Shown piece after piece: positions 1-8,011 of a stretch of 12,047 bases of DNA (position 1 is its first letter; the number at the start of each line of letters is the position of its first letter). This DNA is from an uncultured Myxococcales bacterium. Its GTDB lineage: Bacteria; Myxococcota_A; UBA9042. Where the stretch lies: contig CAIXAA010000263.1 in NCBI GenBank assembly GCA_903917305.1, positions 1 to 12,047 of the forward strand. The letters are read 5' to 3'. The position numbers and the translations under genes were made by a program. The notes under the pieces were generated by a model that saw only the letters and a program-made list of their open reading frames with translations, did not search any database and was not told the DNA's origin.

Positions 1-1
1 C

Positions 2-2692
2 GGCTGCACCAACGACGCCTGCGTGCCCGGCAGCGGCACCGGCGCCAGCGGCTGTGTGCACACGAACAACACGTTGCCCTGTGATACCGATGGGTTCGTC
101 TGCACGGAGGACGTCTGCCAGGGCGGCGCCTGCTCGGCCGGCCCGATCGCCAGCGGCAACTGCCACATCGGCGCCGCGTGCCAGAAGACCGGCGACAAGA
201 GCCTGGCGGGCTGCGAGTTGTGCGATCCGGGCCAATCGCAAACGGCGTGGAGCATCGTGACGGCCGGCATCGCCTGCCCGCCCGACGCCATCGGCTGCAC
301 CGTCGACGCCTGCGACGGCAAGGGTGTCTGCGATCATAGCGCCATTGATCCGAGCAGTTGCCTCATCGGCGGCGTGTGCTTGGGCAGCGGCGACGTGGAC
401 GACAGCAATTGCCAGACTTGCGACCCCGGCAAGAGCCAGCAGGCGTGGAGCCCGGTGGCCGCCGGCACGATCTGCATCGCGGACAGCGTGGCGTGCACGA
501 TCGACGCTTGCGATGGCAAGGGCGCGTGCGCGCACGACAAAGTCGTGGACGGCAGCTGCTACATCGATGGCCAGTGCGTGCTCAAGGACACGTTGACGGC
601 GGCCGGTTGCCAGGCGTGCCTGCCGGCCACCAGCCAGACCAAATGGAGCAACGTGGCCACCGGCACCGGCTGCGACAGCGACGGCGTGGCGTGCACCATC
701 GACGCCTGCGACAGCGGCAAGTGCTTGCACGACCAGATCAAAGCCGACAGTTGCTACATCTCCGGGCAGTGCCAGGCCAAGGGCGATTTGACCGCCGCGG
801 GCTGCCAATCCTGCCAGCCGCTGGTCAGCCAGACCAAATGGAGCGTGGTGCAGCCCGGCGTCCCGTGCGACAGCGACGGCGTGGCTTGCAGCATCGATCA
901 GTGCGACGGCGCAGGCACTTGCGACCACAGCGCCGTGATTGCGGATTGGTGCCACATCGGCGCCGAGTGCGTGGCGAAGGGCGGCGCGATTCAGGGCGGC
1001 TGCCAGTACTGCGACCCGCTCAAGTCCGCGACGGCATACACGAAAAAGGCGGCCGGCGCCCTGTGCTCGGGCGACGCGTTCACGTGCACGGACGACAAAT
1101 GCGACGCTGGTGGCAGTTGCGTGGTGACCAAGAACGACGCGCATTGCGCGGACTCGGTGACGTGCACGACGCACACGTGCGAACCCGCGGATTCATCAGC
1201 GGATGTGGCGAGCGGGTGCGTCAAGGTCGATCAGTGCCCGTACGGCCATGTCTGCAATAGTACAGCGAATGTGAATGCGTGCATCACGCCGAGCCCGGTG
1301 GTGCTGGTGACGGCGGATCCGACCAACCCGAACCCGACGAATCCCGCGGTGGTGCGGCATGTTCTGGACGCCAAGACGGGGACGAGCCGGACGTGGGTGC
1401 TGTTCCAGAGCGAGAGCTGCGCGGACGTGGTGAGCGGCGGCTGGAAGATTGACCACGGCGCCAGTTTGCGGGCGGTGGTCCTGGACAGCCAGAAGGGCAC
1501 GCTGAAGACGCAGCCGCCGGTGGTGACGCTGGCGAAGGCGGGGCTGTGGGGGAGTAGTGCGAGTGTTTGCCAGGGGTTCCCGGTCGTGGCGGCGGACGCT
1601 GGTGCGGCGGACCGGAGCTGGGTTTCTTGGTTGGAGGCGGATGTTGGCGCTGGCGCATCACCGGCGTGCCTCGTCAATGGCGGGCAGGGTGGCGTGCTGC
1701 GGCTGGCGCGGCTCGATGGTGGGGTGCTGCCGGGCGCGGCGCCTTGGACTGCTGTCGCGGGCGAGGCGTGCTCTTTGGATTCCGGGGACCAACCGAGTTT
1801 CGAGACTGGCGGGTTTGGCGTGCAGGTTGGGGCGGCGACAGATCCTGCCCAGCGCAAGTTCTTGTCCATCAGGCCAAATCCTAGTAGTATCAATGGGCTG
1901 GCCTCAAGCCAAACGCTCATGTCGGGGGCCGCGACTTCGCCAGACTATGCTGCGGCCGCCGACAGCGGACCGAAGTTCTCGTTGGTTCATCCAACGCTCG
2001 TCGATCTCGGCACGCAGACACTCGCCACGGACACGCAGTTCTGGGCGCTTGCGCTCAGCGAGTCTGGCTCGACGACAGTGACTCGCCATCTCTGGGCGCT
2101 GCCGATGGATTCGACCGGCACGCAGAAGGCGGCTGCGGTGTGGTTGGGTGGGACCACCGTCAATGGGGCCTCTGGTATTGGCGATCTTCATGATATCACT
2201 GCGGTCTGCGGGATGGATGCGGCGGTCTTGGCGAGCGGTGAAGTCGGAGTGACGATCGTCGTGCGGCGCGGTCTCAAGGATCAGGTACTTCTTGCGCGGT
2301 TCAAAGACGGTGTCCAAGTCGGTGCCCCTGACGTCGTGAAGGAGGCTGCGACCGACGCGACCAACGCCTGCAATTACGGCATCATTGCAGCGCGAGTCGC
2401 CGCGGCCCCTGACGGGTACTTCATTCTCTACTCGTCGATTTCGTCCGGAGGATCGACGGGGACTGCGACGTTGGCGCACGCCATCACCGGTGCTCCGACG
2501 ACCTACTCGTTTGCGGACATCCCCACAACTGCCGCTTGGACGACAGACAACGCAGATAGCAGCAGCGTCGGCCTACTCGCGTCGCGAGGCCTTGCCGCGC
2601 CGGTGCACATCGGCGGCGGTGTGGTCTCGGTTGTCTTGGAAGCGAAGTATCAGGCGCAACGCGCCATCAAACTCTACACCTTCAAGCCCTAG
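2..2692 (+). CDS. Secreted Cys-rich tandem-repeat protein, 5' end outside window
   Basis: The frame is open to the left edge and the codons before the first possible start (GTG at 23) already contain cysteines, so the true start and presumably a signal peptide lie outside the window. Numbering from the GTG codon, residues 20-347 are five tandem units of 65-66 residues, each with eight cysteines in almost invariant spacing (x6, x4, x4-5, x9, x5, x10, x2, x17), followed by a sixth, degenerate unit to about residue 420. Recurring words are ACTIDACD, SCYI, GC(Q)xC and SQTKWS. Even cysteine numbers fit disulfide-bonded extracellular modules. Residues about 425-889 are Cys-poor, rich in Gly, Ala, Val, Ser and Thr, with alternating short hydrophobic strands, perhaps a beta-propeller or other beta fold. 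Similar Cys-rich surface proteins are common in myxobacteria. The role is unknown; adhesion or matrix function is only a guess. Confidence 0.85.
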   Translation, partial: GCTNDACVPGSGTGASGCVHTNNTLPCDTDGFVCTEDVCQGGACSAGPIASGNCHIGAACQKTGDKSLAGCELCDPGQSQTAWSIVTAGIACPPDAIGCTVDACDGKGVCDHSAIDPSSCLIGGVCLGSGDVDDSNCQTCDPGKSQQAWSPVAAGTICIADSVACTIDACDGKGACAHDKVVDGSCYIDGQCVLKDTLTAAGCQACLPATSQTKWSNVATGTGCDSDGVACTIDACDSGKCLHDQIKADSCYISGQCQAKGDLTAAGCQSCQPLVSQTKWSVVQPGVPCDSDGVACSIDQCDGAGTCDHSAVIADWCHIGAECVAKGGAIQGGCQYCDPLKSATAYTKKAAGALCSGDAFTCTDDKCDAGGSCVVTKNDAHCADSVTCTTHTCEPADSSADVASGCVKVDQCPYGHVCNSTANVNACITPSPVVLVTADPTNPNPTNPAVVRHVLDAKTGTSRTWVLFQSESCADVVSGGWKIDHGASLRAVVLDSQKGTLKTQPPVVTLAKAGLWGSSASVCQGFPVVAADAGAADRSWVSWLEADVGAGASPACLVNGGQGGVLRLARLDGGVLPGAAPWTAVAGEACSLDSGDQPSFETGGFGVQVGAATDPAQRKFLSIRPNPSSINGLASSQTLMSGAATSPDYAAAADSGPKFSLVHPTLVDLGTQTLATDTQFWALALSESGSTTVTRHLWALPMDSTGTQKAAAVWLGGTTVNGASGIGDLHDITAVCGMDAAVLASGEVGVTIVVRRGLKDQVLLARFKDGVQVGAPDVVKEAATDATNACNYGIIAARVAAAPDGYFILYSSISSGGSTGTATLAHAITGAPTTYSFADIPTTAAWTTDNADSSSVGLLASRGLAAPVHIGGGVVSVVLEAKYQAQRAIKLYTFKP
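80..1063 (+). repeat. Five tandem coding repeats of about 198 bp (eight-Cys units)
   Basis: Unit starts are the TGC/TGT codons at 80, 275, 473, 671 and 866, with a sixth degenerate unit starting at 1064. Unit lengths are 195, 198, 198, 195 and 198 bases. Units three to five are close even in DNA: a 19-base match at 631-649 and 826-844, and a 20-base match at 671-690 and 866-885, both exactly 195 bases apart. This points to duplication inside the gene, with the unit starting at 671 and its right neighbour among the younger copies. Confidence 0.9.
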
Positions 2693-2709
2693 CCAAGCCC
2701 CAGCAATCC

Positions 2710-2904
2710 CTAAAACCGCATCCCCCACTGCGCGCGGTACGCAAACCAGCGCCGCGTGAGCCACGCCGCCAGCGCGACGCCCACGACGATCAGCACGACC
2801 GACCAGTGTTTCCACACCAGGAGTCCCGTCAGCGCCCAACCGCCCACGGCCTGCCAGCCCAGCTTGCGCGCCTCGGATTTCTGCGTCGACAACATCTCGC
2901 CCAT
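2710..2904 (-). CDS. Small membrane protein, 64 residues, unknown function
   Basis: The start is set by a strong ribosome site, AAAAGGAG at 2914-2921, nine bases before the ATG; the frame is open further upstream, but that part overlaps the acyltransferase. The product begins with a short polar segment (residues 1-16), then residues about 17-50 are almost entirely hydrophobic with several Trp, enough for one long or two short membrane helices, and it ends in a basic, aromatic tail (RRWFAYRAQWGMRF). It follows the acyltransferase by 16 bases, and its ribosome site begins inside that gene's stop region, so the two are very probably co-transcribed and perhaps translationally linked. I do not recognise the family. 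A membrane partner or accessory of the acyltransferase is possible but not shown. Confidence 0.7.
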   Translation of the reverse strand: MGEMLSTQKSEARKLGWQAVGGWALTGLLVWKHWSVVLIVVGVALAAWLTRRWFAYRAQWGMRF

Positions 2905-2913
2905 GGTTTCTCT

Positions 2914-2921
2914 CTCCTTTT
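2914..2921 (-). promoter_or_regulatory. Ribosome binding site of the 64-residue membrane protein
   Basis: On the minus strand AAAAGGAG lies nine bases ahead of the ATG at 2904 and touches the TGA stop of the upstream acyltransferase (2921-2923). It decides the start of the small gene over the longer open frame, and the close spacing suggests coupled translation. Confidence 0.65.
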
Positions 2922-3673
2922 CAATCGTTCTGCGCAGCGCTCTGCTCCAGCGCCGCTTGATACGCATCGTGCAACGCTTGTGCCCGCTGGTGCATCGCCT
3001 CGGGGCTCTGGTCCTCGGCGCCGCTGGGCTGCTCCGGCAGCAACCGCACCGTGACCATGCCTGGGTTGCAATGCCGCTGCAACCGCGGCCACAACTGCGC
3101 GGTTCCTATCAGCAATAGCGGCACGATCGGCGCATCTGCCTGCGCGGCCAGGTGAAACGGACCCAGGTGGAACTTGCCCAGCTGCCCCGTCGGCGAGCGC
3201 GTCCCCTCCGGCGAGATGATCAGCGAGAGGTTGCCGCGCCGCACCTTCTGCGCCGCCGCCTGCAGCGTCCGGGTCGCCTGCTCGCGGTTCGCCCGGTTGA
3301 TGATGGGAAAATCAAGGAGATACATGATCTGCCCGACCAGCGGCACCCACAGCGCCTCGCGCTTGACCACCGCCACCATGCCCGGCTGCCAAAGTGCCCC
3401 GGAGATGAACATGTCCAGCGTCGAGGTGTGGTTGAGCGTCAGCACCCGGCGCCGCCGCCGCTGCAACTCCGCTTGCACGCTCGGATCCACCACCAGCCTC
3501 ACGCCGCACATGCGCAGCATGGCGCGCCCCCACACGCGCACCGCCGGCGGCACCACCGGCCTCGCGACCAGGAGCATCAGCAGGAGCACCGGCGCAAACA
3601 CCACGAGCACCAGCCAGAACCCCAGCATTTGCAGGAGGAAACGTGGCCAGTTCGTCTTCGGGCGCGTTGTCAT
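2921..3673 (-). CDS. plsC: PlsC-type 1-acyl-glycerol-3-phosphate acyltransferase
   Basis: The family transfers an acyl group to lysophosphatidic acid to make phosphatidic acid, at the inner face of the cytoplasmic membrane. With the ATG at 3673 the protein has 250 residues, normal for the family. Residues about 11-38 form an N-terminal membrane segment. Motif I is NHTSTLD (residues 82-87 give the HxxxxD pair), motif II lies around KREALWVPLVG (104-114), motif III is PEGTRS (155-160) and motif IV is the API-VP stretch near 181-185. All key residues are present, so it should be active, though acyl acceptor and chain preference cannot be read from sequence. An in-frame GTG at 3694 would add seven residues; the ATG has only a close AGAGG, so the start is not certain. 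It sits 45 bases after the DUF1697 gene and 16 bases before the small membrane protein, probably one transcript. Confidence 0.88.
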   Translation of the reverse strand: MTTRPKTNWPRFLLQMLGFWLVLVVFAPVLLLMLLVARPVVPPAVRVWGRAMLRMCGVRLVVDPSVQAELQRRRRRVLTLNHTSTLDMFISGALWQPGMVAVVKREALWVPLVGQIMYLLDFPIINRANREQATRTLQAAAQKVRRGNLSLIISPEGTRSPTGQLGKFHLGPFHLAAQADAPIVPLLLIGTAQLWPRLQRHCNPGMVTVRLLPEQPSGAEDQSPEAMHQRAQALHDAYQAALEQSAAQND

Positions 3674-3718
3674 GGGCCTCTTCGGATGCGGCACGGGCGG
3701 CCGCGGCTCCGCGCCAGT

Positions 3719-4255
3719 CTAGCGCGTCCACTCGGCAAGTGTCAGGACGGTTCGCCAGTTGCGCGTCATCGCCTGCACGCCCAGCTGCCTCTCGAACCAG
3801 TCGACGGTCAGCTTGGAGCGCCCGAAGCCATTCGGGCAGTGCAGGAACACCTCGCGCGCCGCCAGCACGAATTGATCTGGCGGTGATCGCGCCGGATCCA
3901 GGCGCGCCGCCCGCTCGGCGCTCGGAGCATCGCTCAGGAACACGACGCCCAGCCTTGCCTCGTCGACGTTCTGCCCGCCAAACGGCTGATTCGCCACGAT
4001 CTCGCCGAGTTCCGCACCAGTGCGCACGACCACGGCGATGTCCATGCCAAAGACGCGCGACAGCTCGCGTTCGGCGGTGGCGGCGATCCCCTGCTGTTCG
4101 CCGTCTGCGATGCGAAACACGACGTTGCCGCTCTGGATGTAGGTCCGCACCGCCTCGCAGCCCAGCGCTGCGAACGCCTCGCGCAGGGCCGCCATCGGCA
4201 CGGGCTTGTGGCCGCCAACGTTGATGCCGCGCAGGAGGGCGGCGCAGTGGATCAT
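3719..4255 (-). CDS. DUF1697 family protein
   Basis: The 178-residue product matches the DUF1697 pattern along its full length: an opening ALLRGINVGG (residues 6-15), the LxxxFxxLGCEAVRTYIQSGNVVF block (about 24-47), and near the end TRNWRTV (164-170). The start ATG has AAGGA at 4262-4266, six bases upstream, and no nearby alternative is better. Structures of the family show a ferredoxin-like fold, but no biochemical role is established as far as I know; it is a soluble cytoplasmic protein. It is the first gene of the minus-strand run with the acyltransferase and the small membrane protein, yet nothing links it to lipid metabolism beyond position. Family assignment is secure; function is open. 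Confidence 0.9.
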   Translation of the reverse strand: MIHCAALLRGINVGGHKPVPMAALREAFAALGCEAVRTYIQSGNVVFRIADGEQQGIAATAERELSRVFGMDIAVVVRTGAELGEIVANQPFGGQNVDEARLGVVFLSDAPSAERAARLDPARSPPDQFVLAAREVFLHCPNGFGRSKLTVDWFERQLGVQAMTRNWRTVLTLAEWTR

Positions 4256-4466
4256 GACGAATCCTTCTGTGCAAGGCGTGGTTCGCGCACGGCGCCAGTG
4301 CCCAAAGCGGCGCGGTGCGGGCCTTGCTGCCATTGTCATGGTGCGGTAACGTGGCGGCGTGCGCCAGTGTCGAAGCCCAGGGGGGGTGCCAGATTCTGTG
4401 TCGCACGGGTCGCGCTGGAACGGACCGACTCCAGGTCGTCGCCGGTCGCCACCCAGGACCGATCGC
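4256..4466. other. Divergent intergenic region between DUF1697 gene and histidine kinase
   Basis: This 211-base spacer must hold promoters for both divergent transcripts. On the plus strand a weak sigma70-like pair is TTGCTG at 4324-4329 and TAACGT at 4347-4352 with a 17-base spacer, matching only half of the consensus. A nine-base direct repeat, GCGCCAGTG, occurs at 4292-4300 and 4361-4369, and there is a seven-G run at 4380-4386. A frame open into the kinase starts with GTG at 4359, but it lacks a ribosome site and reads as non-coding. Nothing here is strong enough for a firm regulatory call. Confidence 0.3.
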
Positions 4467-6467
4467 ATGGAACCGTCGGACCACGAGAGTGTCGTTGGCG
4501 ACCGCGCCGTGCCGCTACCGGGCCGCCTTGCCTGGCTGCCGCTTGTGCTGCTCGTCGCGATCTTTCTCGGCCTGCAGATGGCCGGGTGGCGCGACGCAAG
4601 GGAAATCCCTAGCCTTTCCATCGCCCTCACCCTCGTCTTCATCTGCATCGGGTCGCTCGTCACCGCCTGGCTCGTCGGCAAGAGCTTCCTCGCTCACCCC
4701 GAGCCCGGCTTGCTGCTGCTCGTCGCCGGCGTCCTCATCTGGGGCGGCGGCTGGGCGGCCGGCATCGCCGCTGGCTTCACCACTCGGGCGCGCGGCGAAT
4801 TCGACGTCAACGCCGCCATCACCATCCACAACGGCTGCGTCTGGCTCGCCGGCATGTGCCACCTCAGCGGCGCCGTGCTCTCCTCGCGGCGCGTCAAGCA
4901 TCTGCCGCTGCCAGGCTTGTGGCTTGCGGGCGCGTGGGCGCTGGCGATGGGGGTGGTTCAGCTGGTGATGCTGGCTGGCCAGCACGGCTGGCTGCCCGTC
5001 TTCTTCGTGCAAGGCCATGGCGGGACACCGGCGCGCACCATCGTCCTCGTCGCGGCGATCGTCATGTTCTCCCTGACTGCGCTGCTCGTGCGGTCGGCGC
5101 GCAGCGCAGCGCTGTCGGCCTTTTCCCAATGGTATTCCTTGTCCTTGCTCGTGTCGGCCGTCGGCCTGGTCTGCATCCTCTTCGAAACCGTCCACGCCAG
5201 CCCCCTGAGCTGGGCCGGCCGTGCCGCCCAGTACCTGAGCGGCGGCTACATGTGGATGGCCGGCATCGCCGCGACGCGTGACTCAGGCGCCACCGGGCGC
5301 GTGATGGCAGCGCGGATGACCAGGCCGATGCACCCCTACGTCCTCGCGGTCGCCATCGTGCTCGGCGCGACCACGCTGCGCCTGACGTTCCTGCACGGCC
5401 TGGGACTGCGCCTTGCCTTCGTGACGTTCTATCCGGCGGTCATGCTCTCGGCGCTCTACGGCGGTCAGCGCGCCGGCTGGTTGGCGACGGCGCTCAGCGG
5501 CGCGGTGGCCTCCTACTTCTTCCTCGCACCGGACGGCCTGGCCATCGGTGATCCGGCCGACATCCTGGGCCTGGTCGTCTTTCTGGCCAGCGGGACGCTC
5601 GTGTCCTGGATCGCGGAGGCCATGCACGTGGCCCGGTCGCGCGCCGCCACGGCAGAGCTGCGCGCCGAGTTGGCCGAGCAGCGCAAGCAAGCGGACGAGC
5701 AGCTGCGCACCGTCCAGGAGCAGCTGCACCACGCCCAGCGGCTGGAGTCCGTGGGGCGGCTTGCGGCGGGAATTGCCCACGAGTTCAACAACATGATGAC
5801 CGTGGTGACCGGCTTTTCCGACATGCTGCTGATGGAGCTCCCGCCGGAGGCCCCGCAGCGCTGGAAGATCGAGGAGATCCGCACGGCTGGCGAGCGCGCG
5901 GGCCTGCTGACGCGGCAGATCCTCGCGTTCTCGCGCAAGCAGCTGCTGCTGCCGCAACTCTTCGACCTCAGCGAGGCGGTGGATCGCGTGGCGACCCGCT
6001 TGCGCCTGTTGCTCGACCACACGATTCGGCTCGAGACGGACCTGGGCGCGAAAGCCTGCATGGTCAAGGCGGATCCGGCGCAGATCGAGCAGGTGCTGCT
6101 GGGCCTGGCCGTCAACGCGCGCGACGCGATGCCGCATGGTGGCGTGCTGACGCTGGCGATCCAGAAGTTCCGCGCGGATGCCGCATTCGTCGCGACGCAC
6201 GTCGGCATGGCGCCGGGCGCCTATGTCCTGATGTCCGTGACGGATACCGGCGTTGGCATGGACGAAGCCACCCGCGAGCGCGCCTTCGAGCCGTTCTTCA
6301 CGACCAAGGATGTCGGCAAGGGCACCGGGCTTGGCTTGTCGATGGCGTATGGCATCGTCAAGCAGAGCGGCGGGTACATCTACATCGATTCGCAGCTGGG
6401 CGAGGGAACGACGTTCTCCATCTACCTGCCCTGCGTGCAATCCGGCGAGACGCCGCTGCAGGCGTAA
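4467..6467 (+). CDS. Membrane sensor histidine kinase with DUF4118-like module
   Basis: The 666-residue product starts at an ATG with AGGA eight bases upstream (4455-4458). Residues about 15-275 hold roughly eight hydrophobic helices forming an unnamed sensor region. Residues about 288-385 are a second membrane block resembling DUF4118, the four-helix module of KdpD, seen in FYPAVMLSALYGG followed by a YFFLAP stretch. A polar coiled coil (about 386-430) leads to the HisKA domain with IAHEFNN, phospho-acceptor His438. The ATPase domain has the N box (Asn550 in NARDAM), the DTGVGMD box (Asp593), FEPFFTTK and GKGTGLGL (617-624). All catalytic motifs are intact, so it should autophosphorylate at the membrane. 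It has no receiver domain and no response regulator beside it, so its partner lies elsewhere. The signal sensed is unknown. It ends nine bases before the convergent cytochrome gene. Confidence 0.92.
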   Translation: MEPSDHESVVGDRAVPLPGRLAWLPLVLLVAIFLGLQMAGWRDAREIPSLSIALTLVFICIGSLVTAWLVGKSFLAHPEPGLLLLVAGVLIWGGGWAAGIAAGFTTRARGEFDVNAAITIHNGCVWLAGMCHLSGAVLSSRRVKHLPLPGLWLAGAWALAMGVVQLVMLAGQHGWLPVFFVQGHGGTPARTIVLVAAIVMFSLTALLVRSARSAALSAFSQWYSLSLLVSAVGLVCILFETVHASPLSWAGRAAQYLSGGYMWMAGIAATRDSGATGRVMAARMTRPMHPYVLAVAIVLGATTLRLTFLHGLGLRLAFVTFYPAVMLSALYGGQRAGWLATALSGAVASYFFLAPDGLAIGDPADILGLVVFLASGTLVSWIAEAMHVARSRAATAELRAELAEQRKQADEQLRTVQEQLHHAQRLESVGRLAAGIAHEFNNMMTVVTGFSDMLLMELPPEAPQRWKIEEIRTAGERAGLLTRQILAFSRKQLLLPQLFDLSEAVDRVATRLRLLLDHTIRLETDLGAKACMVKADPAQIEQVLLGLAVNARDAMPHGGVLTLAIQKFRADAAFVATHVGMAPGAYVLMSVTDTGVGMDEATRERAFEPFFTTKDVGKGTGLGLSMAYGIVKQSGGYIYIDSQLGEGTTFSIYLPCVQSGETPLQA

Positions 6468-6476
6468 TGCTAGCCG

Positions 6477-7604
6477 CTACGGCGCCTTGCACGGGTCGAT
6501 CTTGCCCGTGTCGACCGGCGGAATCGTCAGCAGATACGTGCCAATGGCCAGGGCATCCGTGTCGGTCATCCCGGCAAACGGACCCTTGGGCCCGGCGGGC
6601 ATCGGCGGGCACAGCTTGTTGCCGTCCTTGTCCAAGCCCTTCTGCAGCGCGGTCTGGATCTGCGTCGTGGTCCAGCCGGCAATGCCGTTCGCGTGCGGCG
6701 TCAGGTTGGCGCTGAAGATGTGCACGGGGAAGGGCGGCGTCGGCAGCCCGAACTCCGAGGCGGGAAAGTCCCGATTTCCCGCCAAGATGCGCGTCACGTC
6801 CACCGGCAGCGGCACGCCCGCCGCCGACGGCGCCGTGTGGCAATCCACGCAGCCGGCCACCGCGACCAGGTAGCGCCCGTTCTGCGACTGCGCGAAGGCA
6901 GGTTCGCCCGCCTTGACCGAGCTCAGCGGCATCTGGTCCATGCCCAGCGGTTGCGCCGCCACCGTGAAGGGGAAGCCCAGGGGCTGCCGCTCCGGGATCG
7001 CGTTGGCCACCGCCGGCAGCGTGCGCAGGTAGGCGACAATCGCGTTCGCATCGTCCGCCGTCAGGTTGTGGTAGAGCCAGTAAGGCATGATCGGGAAAAG
7101 CGGTTTGCCCTTGTCGTCCATGCCCGTCGTCAGCGCCGTCTTGATCTGGTCGTCCGTCCAATTGCCCAGACCCGTCGTCTTGTCCGGCGTCAGGTTCGGC
7201 GTGCCGATGGCGCCCACCGACGGATCGGTCGGCGCCAGGTCGAACATCGCAGGCACGCCCGCAAGCTGCTTGGTCATGTCCGGCGACCCATCCGGCATGC
7301 GCGGCGTGTGGCAGTCGCCGCAAGCCATGACGAACTTCACGAGGTAGCTGCCGCGCGCGACGGGACCCTGCACCGCCGAGACGTCGCCGGGCACGTCCGT
7401 CACCGCGAGGTCCGGCGCAATGTCGGGCGGCACATCGGCAACGGGCACATCCGGCTTCACCACGTCGGTCAAGACCGTGTCGGCAGCGGGCGTATCCGTT
7501 CCCGCGTCCTTGGTCGGCGTCGTGGTGGTCTTGCTGCTCGAACACGCCGCCACCGCGACCATCGTCAGCAGGCACGCTGCCAGTCTTGCCATCGATCCTC
7601 GCAT
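6477..7604 (-). CDS. Di-heme cytochrome c lipoprotein
   Basis: The 375-residue product has a lipoprotein signal with lipobox VAAC, lipid-bearing Cys21. Residues about 22-80 are a Thr/Pro/Asp/Val-rich linker with PDV/PDI/PDL words that should space the domain from the membrane. Two cytochrome c modules follow: CGDCH (95-99) and CVDCH (252-256), each trailed by a similar NLTP...GW...Q(I)xTAL...D(K)xG(K/N) segment and a candidate axial methionine (Met173 in FPIMPY, Met335 in CPPMPAG). The layout matches di-heme subunits that pass electrons from periplasmic dehydrogenases, but no dehydrogenase is adjacent, so donor and acceptor are unknown. AAAAGGAG at 7611-7618 fixes the ATG at 7604; an ATG nine codons upstream is less likely. 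It is a single-gene unit. Confidence 0.92.
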   Translation of the reverse strand: MRGSMARLAACLLTMVAVAACSSSKTTTTPTKDAGTDTPAADTVLTDVVKPDVPVADVPPDIAPDLAVTDVPGDVSAVQGPVARGSYLVKFVMACGDCHTPRMPDGSPDMTKQLAGVPAMFDLAPTDPSVGAIGTPNLTPDKTTGLGNWTDDQIKTALTTGMDDKGKPLFPIMPYWLYHNLTADDANAIVAYLRTLPAVANAIPERQPLGFPFTVAAQPLGMDQMPLSSVKAGEPAFAQSQNGRYLVAVAGCVDCHTAPSAAGVPLPVDVTRILAGNRDFPASEFGLPTPPFPVHIFSANLTPHANGIAGWTTTQIQTALQKGLDKDGNKLCPPMPAGPKGPFAGMTDTDALAIGTYLLTIPPVDTGKIDPCKAP

Positions 7605-7610
7605 TTCCGT

Positions 7611-7618
7611 CTCCTTTT
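7611..7618 (-). promoter_or_regulatory. Ribosome binding site of the cytochrome c gene
   Basis: AAAAGGAG on the minus strand lies six bases before the ATG at 7604. It favours that start over the in-frame ATG at 7631, which would add nine polar residues ahead of the signal peptide. Confidence 0.7.
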
Positions 7619-7982
7619 GCTTGGTCGGCATGGACGCACGAACGCCCGACGGCGGCAGCACGGCCCGTGGCCGGTCGCGTCGATCAGGGTTGCATTCCTG
7701 GTGCGTCAGGTTCTGGCGGCAGCGTGGCGAGTGTTGCGTGCGACGGTCAAGTCTTCGTCGCGGGGGCTCTGTCAAAGCAGGCATCTGCGCGGTTCCGATC
7801 ACGCGCCACCGCGCCGCACGGCGGGCAAGCAGCGCCGGGACCTGGACAAGCCGGCGCTCCCGGCGTCGCATCCGCGATCGGGTTGGCTGCGCGCCCGGCC
7901 GGCACGGCTGGACGCTGCGGCGGCGCGCAAGCTGCAACTGCCTGACCTGCGGCACACTCCGCCAGCACGTGCACGCGACGCA

Positions 7983-8011
7983 TTGCGCACGCACGGCGGT
8001 GCGGCTAGCGT
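7983..8011 (+). promoter_or_regulatory. Weak candidate promoter for the 68-residue gene
   Basis: TTGCGC (7983-7988) and TAGCGT (8006-8011) are separated by 17 bases and end 25 bases before the ATG at 8037. Spacing is ideal, but the -10 box matches TATAAT at only three of six bases, so this may be chance in a GC-rich region. Confidence 0.2.

Noticed and set aside
80..1063. Regular direct repeats considered as a CRISPR array
   Set aside because: The period of about 198 bases is in frame within one gene and there are no short identical repeats with unique spacers.
4359..4466. Upstream GTG start that would extend the histidine kinase by 36 residues
   Set aside because: The added part is Arg/Pro/Ser-rich, has no ribosome site, and the ATG at 4467 has AGGA at good distance and leads directly into the first membrane helix.
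5283..6440. A 385-residue minus-strand open frame opposite the histidine kinase
   Set aside because: It has no ribosome site or domain, and the plus strand carries complete kinase motifs over the same stretch.
6489..6509. Hairpin CACGGG/CCCGTG shortly after the histidine kinase stop, considered as a terminator
   Set aside because: The stem is only six base pairs with a nine-base loop and no T tract, and it lies within cytochrome codons that explain the sequence.
7747..7983. A 78-residue minus-strand frame in the 432-base spacer with Cys/Pro/Ala-rich product
   Set aside because: There is no ribosome site and no recognisable pattern; the composition is what random GC-rich DNA gives.
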